A DNA stretch of 64,000 nucleotides, taken from JADKAV01 sp963732355. GTDB taxonomy: Bacteria; Actinomycetota; Actinomycetes; S36-B12; UBA10799. The notes under the pieces were generated by a model, which was given only the letters and a program-made list of their open reading frames with translations, was not told the DNA's origin and made no database searches. The stretch spans positions 1 through 64,000 of the forward strand of contig CAVSZD010000006.1 in the NCBI GenBank assembly GCA_963732355.1, in the 5' to 3' direction. Position 1 is the stretch's first letter. Each line of letters begins with the position of its first letter. The translations under genes were made by a program, and so were the position numbers. Below are positions 8,274-16,351 of this stretch, piece after piece.

Positions 8274-8996
8274 ATGAAGCTCCTGGGGGTGACCAAACCG
8301 ATCCTGGCCATGCTGCACCTGCAGGGCGACGGTCGCGAGGACATCCTGGAACGGGCCCTGCGCGAGACCGAGATCCTGGTTGCCAACGGCGTGGACGCCC
8401 TGGTCGTGGAGGACTACTTCGGATCAAGCGCAGACATCGAAGCGGTACTGGCGGCGTTCGCACAGAACTCCCCGGGGGTTCCCTACGGCGTCAACGTGCT
8501 CGACGATGGTGCGGCCTCGTTCGCACTGGCCGACAGGTACGGCGCGACCTTCGTCCAGATGGATTCCATCGTGGGCCACCTGCCCCCGGACCAGGATGCC
8601 GCGTTCGCCGCCGAGACTGAGGCGATCCGCCGCAAAAGCGAGGCCATCCTGCTGGGCGGGGTCCGGTTCAAGTACCAGCCCGTCCTGTCCGGCAATCCGC
8701 TGGAGGTCGATCTGAAGATCGCCACCGACCGCTGCGACGCGGTGGTGGTCACCGGGAACCTCACGGGCGAAGAGACCTCCCTGGCCAAGATCGCCGAGTT
8801 CCGTTCCGTGCTGGGCGACTTCCCACTGGTCGTCGGGGCGGGCGTGACTGCGCAGAACTGCCGCGAACAACTGGCGCTGACCGACGCCGCCATCGTGGGC
8901 AGCTGGTTGAAGGACACCGGCAGTGCCGACGGCGAAGTGTCAGCCGCCCGCGTCGCCGAATTCATGGCCGCAGTCCGACAGGTTCGTGCCTCATGA
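8274..8996 (+). CDS. BtpA/SgcQ family TIM-barrel protein
   Basis: A 240-residue protein of the BtpA family. It opens with KPILAMLHLQGD and carries VANGVDALVVEDYFG, YGVNVLDDGA, a GVRFKYQPVLSGNPLEVDL segment and late VTGNLTGEETSLAK and LVVGAGVTAQN, a phosphate-binding-like TIM-barrel end. BtpA was linked to photosystem I biogenesis in cyanobacteria, while SgcQ sits in an uncharacterised E. coli sugar operon; no enzymatic reaction is established. The ATG is one base after the GntR stop codon. With a PfkB kinase and importer alongside, an aldolase, lyase or epimerase role on a phosphorylated substrate is plausible. Confidence 0.85.
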   Translation: MKLLGVTKPILAMLHLQGDGREDILERALRETEILVANGVDALVVEDYFGSSADIEAVLAAFAQNSPGVPYGVNVLDDGAASFALADRYGATFVQMDSIVGHLPPDQDAAFAAETEAIRRKSEAILLGGVRFKYQPVLSGNPLEVDLKIATDRCDAVVVTGNLTGEETSLAKIAEFRSVLGDFPLVVGAGVTAQNCREQLALTDAAIVGSWLKDTGSADGEVSAARVAEFMAAVRQVRAS

Positions 8997-9478
8997 GGAC
9001 CCTCAACGCCGTGCGCGCGGACGCCATAGACCTGGCGCAATACGGACGTCTCTACGACCTCGCGGGCGGGCACGAACCCGACGTGGTCTTCACCCATGCC
9101 GACCAGTGGCAGGACCGCTACACCGGTGAACCGGTGGTCAGCGGCGCCGCGCACTTGGGAATGACCGCCGGTCCCCACGTGACCAGCGCAGTCCGGCTCA
9201 TGGAGCACCACCCACACACCAGCGAGGCCATCGCGCCTATTGGGGCAACCATCGTCGTCCCAATAGCGACCGTGCCCGACGCACGGGCGGTGCACGCGGT
9301 TGTGCTGCAGCCTGGCCAGTGCCTCGTGCTGCAGGCCGGGATCTACCACGCGCCGGCAATGGGGCTGGACGGCCCGAGCCTGTATTACTGGCTGGCCGCC
9401 GTGGATGCGATGAACACCGAACCGTGGTCCGAGATCGTCGACGGGCCCGTACAGATAACGGTGGCCGGCCATGTCTGA
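8993..9478 (+). CDS. Ureidoglycolate lyase (AllA)-like cupin protein
   Basis: A 161-residue beta-rich protein resembling the ureidoglycolate lyase/AllA family: the late segments VHAVVLQPGQCLVLQAGIYHAPAM and the earlier MEHHPHTSEAIAPIG match the family pattern of a His/Glu-lined cupin. AllA releases glyoxylate and urea from ureidoglycolate, but no other purine degradation gene is present, so a different small substrate is likely. It overlaps the BtpA-like gene by ATGA and the kinase gene by eight bases, so all three are probably translationally coupled. Family call is moderate. Confidence 0.7.
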   Translation: MRTLNAVRADAIDLAQYGRLYDLAGGHEPDVVFTHADQWQDRYTGEPVVSGAAHLGMTAGPHVTSAVRLMEHHPHTSEAIAPIGATIVVPIATVPDARAVHAVVLQPGQCLVLQAGIYHAPAMGLDGPSLYYWLAAVDAMNTEPWSEIVDGPVQITVAGHV

Positions 9479-10457
9479 TCACTACTCGGTCTTCATCGGC
9501 GACGTGGCCCTCGACGAGTTCTTCACCGCGAGCCAGTGGCCGGCCGCGGGGACCAAGATCGACCTCTACCCGTTGAGCACCGAGACCGGCGGCATGATCG
9601 CCAACGCGGCTGCCGTCTATGCGGGGTTCGGTGAGGACGCCCGGTTCCTGTGGGCGATGAACGACGGGCTGCTCAGCGACCGCCTGCTGGCCGACCTCGA
9701 AGTTCATGCCGTGGACACGAGCCTGGTCGTCCGAACCCCGGGGCTGGCGGATTCGCGCAACATCATCGTCCTGTCAGAGGGCGAGCACACCGTGATGACC
9801 CCGGCACTCGGCCTTGAAACGATTGACCTTTCGCCCGAAGCGCTGGGCGTCGTGCAGGCGGCACGCTACGTGTACACGGCCATCGGAGACCTGCGATCCC
9901 TGCGCCACGATGGCATTTCGGCGGCCCCGGCCATTCGTGCTTCTGGGGCGAAACTGGTGCTCGACCTCGACGTCGCCAATCTGCGCCCCGGCGACCGGGA
10001 CCTCATCGCCCAGGCCGACATCGTGTTGTTCAACCGGGTGGGCTTCGACCGTTTCAGCGAAGGCAGGTCCGCCGCCACCATTGACGCGCTACTGAAGACC
10101 GCGAGCATCGTCGTGGTGACGCTCGGCCCGCAGGGTTGTCATGTCGCCACCGCGGATCAGCGCTTCAACGTGGCCGGTATCCCGGTTGAGGTCGTAGACG
10201 TCACCGGCGCCGGCGACACGTTCGGAGCGGCCTTCCTGCACGCCTTGAACCAGAGTCCCGACCTGCGCACAGCGGCAACTTTCGCCAACGCCGCCGCCGC
10301 CCGGGCCGTCACCGCAGTCGGCGCGCGAGCCGGCGTCACCCAAGACGCGGAGGTCGAATCACTCCTCCGCCAATATGCCCTGCCCTCCGGCTGGTCCCCC
10401 GACTCCGGGGGGCAGGGCCCCACAGCACCACCCACCACCGAAAGGCCAGTGCCATGA
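9471..10457 (+). CDS. PfkB family carbohydrate/nucleoside kinase
   Basis: A 328-residue ribokinase-like enzyme that transfers ATP phosphate to a sugar or nucleoside hydroxyl. The substrate-side Gly-Gly lies at residues 40-41 and the PfkB signature DVTGAGDTFGAAF is at 243-255, with catalytic base Asp249. A Pro-rich 25-residue tail extends past the usual end. The start overlaps the preceding gene and the stop overlaps the next ATG (ATGA at 10454). Substrate is unknown; context suggests the compound imported by the downstream ABC transporter. Confidence 0.85.
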   Translation: MSDHYSVFIGDVALDEFFTASQWPAAGTKIDLYPLSTETGGMIANAAAVYAGFGEDARFLWAMNDGLLSDRLLADLEVHAVDTSLVVRTPGLADSRNIIVLSEGEHTVMTPALGLETIDLSPEALGVVQAARYVYTAIGDLRSLRHDGISAAPAIRASGAKLVLDLDVANLRPGDRDLIAQADIVLFNRVGFDRFSEGRSAATIDALLKTASIVVVTLGPQGCHVATADQRFNVAGIPVEVVDVTGAGDTFGAAFLHALNQSPDLRTAATFANAAAARAVTAVGARAGVTQDAEVESLLRQYALPSGWSPDSGGQGPTAPPTTERPVP

Positions 10458-11378
10458 AGATCCCGAGGACGAGTCCCCACCCCAAGAAATCGACGGCCTT
10501 CTTCGCTCTGGCCGCCGCTGCGGCGCTGGCGCTGAGCGGGTGTGTGAACAACGCCGCGGACACCAGCCACCTCACCGTCGGCCAGCGGATCCACGGCGAG
10601 CTCCGGTCCCGATGAAGCTGCCGTGGCACTGCTGCCCGCCGACGTGCGCGACTCCGGCACGCTGGTCGTGGGCACGAACCTGACCTACGCCCCGGACGAG
10701 TTCAAGACCCCCGACGGACAACCCACCGGCTGGGGCATCGACCTGGTCACCGAGATGTCCGCGCGACTCGGGCTGGAACCGGACCTGCGGGACTCGCAGT
10801 TCGACAACATCATCCCCGGGGTCAAGGGCGGCAAGTACGACGTGGGTTGGGCCTCCTTCACCGACACCCTCGAGCGGCAGGCCTCGGTCGACTTCGTCGA
10901 CTACTACAACGCAGGCATCCAGTGGGCCAGCCGCACGGACAACCCCGTCAACCCCGACGACGCTTGCGGGCTGACGATCGCGGTGGGCACGGGCACCTAC
11001 CAGGAGACTGAGGAACTGCCGGCCAAGAGCAAGGCGTGCGAAGAGGCCGGGAAGCCCCCGCTGGAGTTGCTGAAACTGGACACCCAGGGTGACATCACCA
11101 ACGCGGTTGTCCTCGGCCGCGCCGACGCGATGTCCGCGGACTCCCCGGTCACCCAGTACGCCGTGAGCCAGACCGACGGCAAGCTGATGTTGGCCGGTGA
11201 CATCTTCGACGCCGCCCCCTTCGGCGCAGCTGTGGCCAAGGACGGCGACATGGCCCCGGCCGTGCAAGCGGCGTTGCAGTCGATGATGGACGACGGCACC
11301 TACCTCGCGATCCTCGAAGAGTGGGGCGTTGAAGCAGGTGCCATAGAGACCGCCACGATCAACGGCGGAACGAGCTGA
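10454..11378 (+). pseudogene. Amino acid ABC transporter substrate-binding lipoprotein, frameshifted near the N-terminus
   Basis: The ATG at 10454 opens a lipoprotein signal ending LALSGC, so the mature protein would be lipid-anchored outside the membrane. That frame stops at about 10616. The solute-binding domain of GlnH/FliY type (GTLVVGTNLTYAPDEF, GWGIDLVTEM, YDVGWASFTDTLERQ) runs in another frame from about 10575 to 11378. The shift falls in the low-complexity Ser/Gly linker near 10565-10580, where it is easy to gain or lose a base. Both halves are intact, so an assembly indel is suspected. It partners the permease and ATPase downstream. Confidence 0.8.
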
Positions 11379-11380
11379 CA

Positions 11381-12346
11381 GTGGCCGCCGCCCAGACGCA
11401 ACCGGCCGGAGGAGTTCCGGGCAACGATGGTTCCCCGCCACCGCCCGACTACATCCGCGCTACCCCCTTGCGTCACCCCGGACGCACCGTCTGGGCGGTG
11501 GTCATTGTCGTATCGCTGGGCCTGTTCGTCTACGGCGCAGCAACCAATACGGCCTACGACTGGCAGACCTACCTGCAGTACCTGTTCGACGTGCGCTTCT
11601 GGCAGGCGGCCGGGATCACGCTGCTGCTCACCATCCTGTCCATGGCCCTCGGGGTGGTTCTCGGCGTGATCCTGGCGGTCATGCGGCTGACCCCGAACCG
11701 CATCATGCAGTCGGTCAGCTGGGGGTACGTGTGGATCTTCCGCGGGACGCCGGTGTACGTGCAGCTGGTGTTCTGGGGCCTGTTCTCCACGATCTACCCA
11801 CAGCTGGACATAGGTATTCCGTTCGTCCACCAGTTCCTCTCCGTCGAGACCGCCGCCTTCGCCGACAACGTGTTCTGGCTCGCGGTCATCGGGCTGTCGC
11901 TCAACGAGGCTGCCTACATGGCCGAGATCGTGCGCGGCGGCATCCAGAGCGTGGACGAGGGACAGACCGAGGCAGCCACTGCCCTAGGCATGTCGCGGGC
12001 GCTCACCTTGCGCTTGGTCATCCTTCCGCAAGCGATGCGCTCGATCATCCCGCCGACCGGCAACGAGGTGATCTCGATGCTGAAGACCACCTCTTTGGTC
12101 ACTGCCGTGCCGTACACCTTCGACCTCTACGCCCGCGCCCGGGACCTATCGGTGGAGACGTTCAACCCCGTGCCCATGCTGCTTATCGCATCGACCTGGT
12201 ACTTGGCGTTCACCTCGGTGCTGATGGTCGGTCAGTACTACCTCGAACGGCACTTCGCCCGCGGCGCATCGAGGGTCATGTCAGGCCGGCAGTTGCAGGC
12301 TCTGGCCGACGCTGAGGACGACGCATTCGCCCGGGATTCCAAATGA
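11381..12346 (+). CDS. Polar amino acid type ABC transporter permease (HisM/GlnP family)
   Basis: A 321-residue inner membrane permease with a hydrophilic N-terminal 40 residues, about six hydrophobic segments and the ATPase-contact EAA loop around AATALGMSRALTLRLVILPQ. The GTG start lies two bases after the substrate-binding gene stop, with no strong RBS, which suggests translational coupling. Homology class is clear. The substrate may be an amino acid or amino acid conjugate, given the kinase and BtpA-like genes in the same operon. Confidence 0.88.
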   Translation: MAAAQTQPAGGVPGNDGSPPPPDYIRATPLRHPGRTVWAVVIVVSLGLFVYGAATNTAYDWQTYLQYLFDVRFWQAAGITLLLTILSMALGVVLGVILAVMRLTPNRIMQSVSWGYVWIFRGTPVYVQLVFWGLFSTIYPQLDIGIPFVHQFLSVETAAFADNVFWLAVIGLSLNEAAYMAEIVRGGIQSVDEGQTEAATALGMSRALTLRLVILPQAMRSIIPPTGNEVISMLKTTSLVTAVPYTFDLYARARDLSVETFNPVPMLLIASTWYLAFTSVLMVGQYYLERHFARGASRVMSGRQLQALADAEDDAFARDSK

Positions 12347-13110
12347 CGATGCCGATGGTCGACGCCCAGAACGTCTACAAGAACTTCGGTGCCCTGGACG
12401 TGCTGCGCGGCGTCACCTTGACGGTGCAGCCCGGTGAGGTGATGTGCCTGATCGGGCCGTCGGGCTCGGGCAAGTCCACCTTCCTGCGCTGCATCAACCA
12501 CCTCGAACAGATCAACGCCGGGCGCTTGTACGTCGACGGTGAACTTGTGGGGTACGTGGAACGCAGCGACGGCAGCCTGCACGAGATGGCCCTGCGCAAA
12601 GCCGCGCGCCAACGCCGCGACATCGGCATGGTTTTCCAGCGGTTCAACCTGTTCCCGCACGTGACGGCACTGGGCAACATCACGATGGCGGTCGTGCACG
12701 TCAAGAAGATCCCCAAGAAGCAGGCGACCGAGCGCGCCGAGGAACTGCTGGACATGGTCGGCCTCTCGCACAAGGCCCACGCCTATCCGGCGCAGATGTC
12801 CGGCGGGCAGTTGCAGCGTGTCGCCATCGCCCGGGCGCTTGCGATGGACCCGAAGTTGATGTTGTTCGACGAGCCGACTTCTGCGCTCGATCCCGAACTG
12901 GTCGGCGAGGTTCTGGAGGTCATGAAGGACCTCGCCCGCGGCGGCATGACGATGGTGGTCGTGACCCACGAGATGGGGTTCGCTCGTGAGGTCGCCGACT
13001 CGCTGGTCTTCCTCGACAACGGGGTGGTGGTGGAGGCCGGGGTGCCGCGTGAGGTCCTCGACTCACCGCAGCACGAACGCACGCAGGCGTTCTTGGCGAA
13101 GGTGGTTTGA
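12343..13110 (+). CDS. Amino acid ABC transporter ATP-binding protein (GlnQ/HisP family)
   Basis: A 255-residue ABC ATPase: Walker A GPSGSGKST (38-46), Q-loop VFQRFNLFPH, signature MSGGQLQRVAIARAL, Walker B LMLFDEPTSALDPEL and H-loop VTHEM. It energises the permease encoded just upstream, with which it shares an ATGA overlap. It is the last gene of the seven-gene operon and ends 37 bp before the -10/GTG of the XRE gene. Confidence 0.92.
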   Translation: MTMPMVDAQNVYKNFGALDVLRGVTLTVQPGEVMCLIGPSGSGKSTFLRCINHLEQINAGRLYVDGELVGYVERSDGSLHEMALRKAARQRRDIGMVFQRFNLFPHVTALGNITMAVVHVKKIPKKQATERAEELLDMVGLSHKAHAYPAQMSGGQLQRVAIARALAMDPKLMLFDEPTSALDPELVGEVLEVMKDLARGGMTMVVVTHEMGFAREVADSLVFLDNGVVVEAGVPREVLDSPQHERTQAFLAKVV

Positions 13111-13120
13111 GGGTCGCTAG

Positions 13121-13140
13121 GTGTATCGAATTCGCTACAC
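13121..13140. promoter_or_regulatory. Near-perfect palindrome overlapping the -10 of the XRE-nucleotidyltransferase pair
   Basis: GTGTATCGAATTCGCTACAC is palindromic except for one symmetric position pair. It contains the start of TACACT (13136-13141), a -10 hexamer placed six bases before the GTG at 13148. This is a good candidate autorepression site for the XRE protein. Confidence 0.65.
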
Positions 13141-13147
13141 TTGACAT

Positions 13148-13456
13148 GTGACCTCATCCGCACTGATCAGCCAAAGCCGGCGGGAACGCGGGTACTCCCA
13201 GGCCGAACTCGCCCGTCGGTCAGGCATTCCACGTACAGCCATCAACGCTTACGAACATGGCCAACGCACACCCACCGCTCGAACGCTGGCCCGGCTTGTC
13301 GAGGCGTGCGGGCTCCGGCTCGACGTGGCCGCCCGACCTGTGATCGACGAGCAGGCCCACGCGCGCACCCTTGAGCAAGTCCTCGACTTAGCACAAATGC
13401 TGCCCGTCCGGCCACGGAAGCGACTCGACTTCCCGCCATTGCCGGCCGACCGATGA
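13148..13456 (+). CDS. XRE family HTH protein, putative antitoxin
   Basis: A 102-residue protein with a Cro/C1-type helix-turn-helix in residues 5-60 (SRRERGYSQAELARRSGIP and TAINAYEHGQRTPTARTLAR) and a short C-terminal extension. The GTG start follows TACACT by six bases, so the mRNA is probably leaderless. It overlaps the nucleotidyltransferase gene by ATGA. A small HTH gene first and an MNT-type nucleotidyltransferase second, under a palindromic operator, is a typical toxin-antitoxin layout. Antitoxin function is inferred. Confidence 0.8.
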   Translation: MTSSALISQSRRERGYSQAELARRSGIPRTAINAYEHGQRTPTARTLARLVEACGLRLDVAARPVIDEQAHARTLEQVLDLAQMLPVRPRKRLDFPPLPADR

Positions 13457-13986
13457 GCACTCTCGCGGATCAGTTGCTCACGATCCACGCCGACCTGTCC
13501 CGGGCGGGCATCAACCACGCTTTCGGTGGTGCGATCGCTTTGGCCTACTGCACCGGCGAGCCCCGCGCCACCATCGACCTGGACATCAACATCTTCATGC
13601 CGCACGCCGATTTTGGCACTGCCCTTGACGGATTGCCGCCTGGGATAAAGGTCACTGCGGCGAACCGCGCTGAACTCGCCGACATTGGGCAAACCCGCGC
13701 CTGGTGGGGTAGGACCCCGATTGATCTGTTCTTCAACACCCACCCTTTCCACGAAGTCGCCCAGGCACGAGTCCGCTCCGTCCCGTTCAGTGGCAGCAGC
13801 ATCCCGGTGCTGGATTGCACGTCGCTAGCGGTCTTCAAAGCCTTCTTCAACCGCACGAAGGACTGGGCTGACCTTGAGGCGATGGCCGACGCGGGACAAC
13901 TCGATGTGGATGCTGTCGAGGGCCTGCTGGTGGACCTGCTGGGCAAGGAGGAACCGCGACTGGAACGGCTACGCCAACTCGGATGA
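13453..13986 (+). CDS. AbiEii/MNT-type nucleotidyltransferase, putative toxin
   Basis: A 177-residue protein with a minimal nucleotidyltransferase core: FGGAIALAY followed by TIDLDINIFMP, which supplies the GG and DxD-type catalytic motif, and a later FKAFFNRTKDWADLE segment common in AbiEii-like proteins. AbiEii and MenT relatives act as toxins by modifying tRNA or other targets. Here the usual AbiEi-type partner is replaced by a small XRE protein. Stand-alone nucleotide-binding roles remain possible. Confidence 0.75.
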   Translation: MSTLADQLLTIHADLSRAGINHAFGGAIALAYCTGEPRATIDLDINIFMPHADFGTALDGLPPGIKVTAANRAELADIGQTRAWWGRTPIDLFFNTHPFHEVAQARVRSVPFSGSSIPVLDCTSLAVFKAFFNRTKDWADLEAMADAGQLDVDAVEGLLVDLLGKEEPRLERLRQLG

Positions 13987-14008
13987 GGGTTGGGCGGCTA
14001 TCGACGAA

Positions 14009-14057
14009 CCTTCTGGTGAAGAAGTGACACGTGAGGTTGCACTTCTTCACCCAAAGG
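14009..14057. repeat. Intergenic palindrome, family D, copy 1
   Basis: 18-base arms (14009-14026, 14040-14057) with two mismatches around a 13-base loop containing ACACGTGAGG. The left arm is CCTTCTGGTGAAGAAGTG. The same arm and loop occur at 59375-59423 and, diverged, at 44708-44755. Confidence 0.85.
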
Positions 14058-14101
14058 GGCGGGGCGGGTTGTCCACAGCTTTGTCACGGGGGGTTGTTTT
14101 G

Positions 14102-14117
14102 TCGTACCTGTGTTCTA
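14102..14117. promoter_or_regulatory. Candidate LexA (SOS) box
   Basis: TCGTACCTGTGTTCTA agrees with 10 of the 12 defined positions of the actinobacterial SOS box TCGAAC-N4-GTTCGA. It lies 31 bp before the DUF222/HNH start. Several 13E12 genes of Mycobacterium tuberculosis are known to be LexA-regulated, which makes the match more credible. Confidence 0.45.
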
Positions 14118-14147
14118 ACCTTTGGGTAGATGGAAAGGGGGTGGAAC

Positions 14148-15380
14148 ATGGCGGTGCTGGATGTGTCCCGGACGGCGGCACGGCGGATGGGTATCGCCGA
14201 GTCGCTGCCCAACGACCACCCGCCGGTCCTCGACGAGATCGAAGCCCTCGTGGACGCCCTGCCCGACCCCCTGGACCTCGGCCCCGACGAGGTGGTCGGG
14301 TCGATGACGGTCAGTGCCCGGCTGCGCAACCGCCTCGAGGCCTACCTGGTCCAGTTGGCCGGGACCGCCGACAGCATGAAACTGGCCCAGACCCTGCGCG
14401 CGGGAACCACCGGCACGCTCGTGGCCACCGCAACCGGGGCCAACCCCGCCGCCGGCAGCGCGATCGTGGGCACCGCCCGGGCGCTGCGCAGCCTGCCGCA
14501 CGTCGCGCAGGCTTTCCGGGCGGGCAGGCTCACCTCCCAGCACGTCCAGGCGCTGCGCCACGCCGCCCCGCGGATCACCGACTTCGCGGCGTTGGAAGAA
14601 GCCGTGGTCGAGCTGGCCGCCGCCGTGGAACCGGTCGAACTGCGCCGCATCCTCACCGTGCTGGTCGGCCAGTGCACCCCCGAGGCCACCGACACCGACC
14701 TGGCCGCCCAACGGGCCAAACGCGGACTGTCGCTGTCCGAAACCCCCGGCGGAATGTTCCGCCTCGACGGCTGGCTGGATGCCCTTGAAGGCCGGCGGTT
14801 GCGCGACGCCCTGACCGAATTCACCGACCGCACCAGGGCCGGCGACACCCGCACCGCCACCCAGGCCCGCGCCGACGCCCTCGCCGACCTGCTGGCCGCA
14901 GCCCGGGCCAACACCCGCCCCCTCGGGGTGTCCGGACTGTCCATCCTCGTGGACATCGAAGCCCTACCCGACGGGACCGGCGCAACGTGCGATGACGGCC
15001 AGCCGCTGGGCCCGGCCACCTTCGACCTGTGGTCGTGCGCCGCGGCGTGCGCGGTCATCTTCGGGACCAAACGCAACAACACGTTCGTGCCCCTGGCACT
15101 AGGCCGGTCTCACCGCCGGGCCACCCGCTGGCAATGGGCCGCCCTGATCGCCCGCGACCACGGCTGCATCCGCTGCGGACGCTCCCCCCGATTCTGCGAA
15201 GCCCACCACATCCAACACTGGCGCCACGGAGGCTTGACCGACCTGTCGAACATGGCCCTCTTGTGTAACCGATGCCACCACGACCTGCACGACGGGCTCT
15301 ACACCATCACCATGAACAACCACCACATCCCCGTCATCACCACCACCCGCGCACCACCACAAGTGCGCGCCAGCGCATGA
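14148..15380 (+). CDS. DUF222 and HNH endonuclease domain protein (13E12 family)
   Basis: A 410-residue protein. The N-terminal DUF222 helical domain spans about residues 20-290 and a C-terminal HNH zinc-finger nuclease module contains CIRCGRSPRFCEAHHIQHW and ALLCNRCHHDLHDG. Such genes are multicopy in actinobacteria and M. tuberculosis (REP13E12). They are probably selfish or DNA-repair-linked nucleases, but their role is not settled. ATG at 14148 is chosen because AAAGGGGGTGG precedes it. A candidate SOS box lies just upstream. Confidence 0.88.
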   Translation: MAVLDVSRTAARRMGIAESLPNDHPPVLDEIEALVDALPDPLDLGPDEVVGSMTVSARLRNRLEAYLVQLAGTADSMKLAQTLRAGTTGTLVATATGANPAAGSAIVGTARALRSLPHVAQAFRAGRLTSQHVQALRHAAPRITDFAALEEAVVELAAAVEPVELRRILTVLVGQCTPEATDTDLAAQRAKRGLSLSETPGGMFRLDGWLDALEGRRLRDALTEFTDRTRAGDTRTATQARADALADLLAAARANTRPLGVSGLSILVDIEALPDGTGATCDDGQPLGPATFDLWSCAAACAVIFGTKRNNTFVPLALGRSHRRATRWQWAALIARDHGCIRCGRSPRFCEAHHIQHWRHGGLTDLSNMALLCNRCHHDLHDGLYTITMNNHHIPVITTTRAPPQVRASA

Positions 15381-15392
15381 CGCGCCGCGAGC

Positions 15393-16261
15393 CTACGGTT
15401 TGGAGTACTCCTTGCTCAGATCCGAGGACAAGTCCCAGGTCCAGGTCGTGCTGGAGGTTCCCATTGGCCAGGTGTACGAGCCCGAGGGGTTGGCGCCGGC
15501 GGGCAGGGGCGCGACCGGGTTGATCCCGCTCCACTGATTGCTGGCCAGCAGACGGAAGGGGATGGGCAGGGTCTCGTTGCGCAGTTCGACGCCGTCGCCG
15601 TCTGGGCAGGTCGCCACATAAGGCCACTTCTTGGAGGTGTTGGCTATGGCCTCGAAGGCGTAGGTGTAGCTGCTCCACGGATTCACCCAGAGGTTGCCGT
15701 TGCCTGGTCCGAAGTCATCGACGCTCAGCGAGCCACTTCCGCTGTAAGAGCAGCCACCCGGCACGGCCCCGCCGATCGTCCAAGACCCAGAAGCTGCGCT
15801 GACTTTGTACTGCGCCAGTTGGGGGAACGCCGCGAAATCGGCACTACCCACCGAGGACAACGTCAGCGTGATGGACCCGCTCCAGGAAACGGTCAGCGAG
15901 GACCCCGCTTCACTTCCAGAGAAGGTGCCGGACTGAGCGAGGTCGAGACGAGCTTCGGGTCGCTCAGGACCTCGGTGGTGACCCGCTTACCCTTCTTGAC
16001 CTTGACCTTGGGCTGCTTGGCCTTGCAGGTGCCTGGCTTGACCTTGAGCTGGTAAGTGCCGGGCGCGACGTTCTTCAACACACCGCGCGTGGGCACTTTG
16101 CGGGAGGTCTTTGCCTTGCCGGGGCCTACGAGTTGGGCCGAACACCCGTTGCCCAGGATCACGACCACAGTGCCGCCGGACTTGGGTTTGGCGAGGGCGG
16201 GCGAGGCGATGCCGACGGCCGCTAGGGCCATGACTGACGAGACGATCAATGTGCGCTTCAT
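15393..16261 (-). pseudogene. Secreted protein with basic beta domain, frameshifted
   Basis: The ATG at 16261 opens a signal peptide (MKRTLIVSSVMALAAVGIAS, cleavage near ALA-KP). A Lys-rich beta domain follows with two cysteines (LGNGCSAQL, VKPGTCKAKQP) and a GTYQLKV core. That frame stops at 15893, but a neighbouring frame continues in sense (AQSGTFSGSEAGSSLTVSWS) to 15393 through a second domain with GGCSYSGSGSLSVDDFG. The shift lies near 15925-15935. No known family was recognised for either domain. Probably exported and cell-surface associated; break real or due to an indel. Confidence 0.6.
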
Positions 16262-16351
16262 GGTGGCCGAAGCGTACTGCGGATTGCGGATTTCAGGCGG
16301 CTAGGAGTAGCAACGATGTAACACTCAACGGACAGGCAACAAGGAGTTCCA

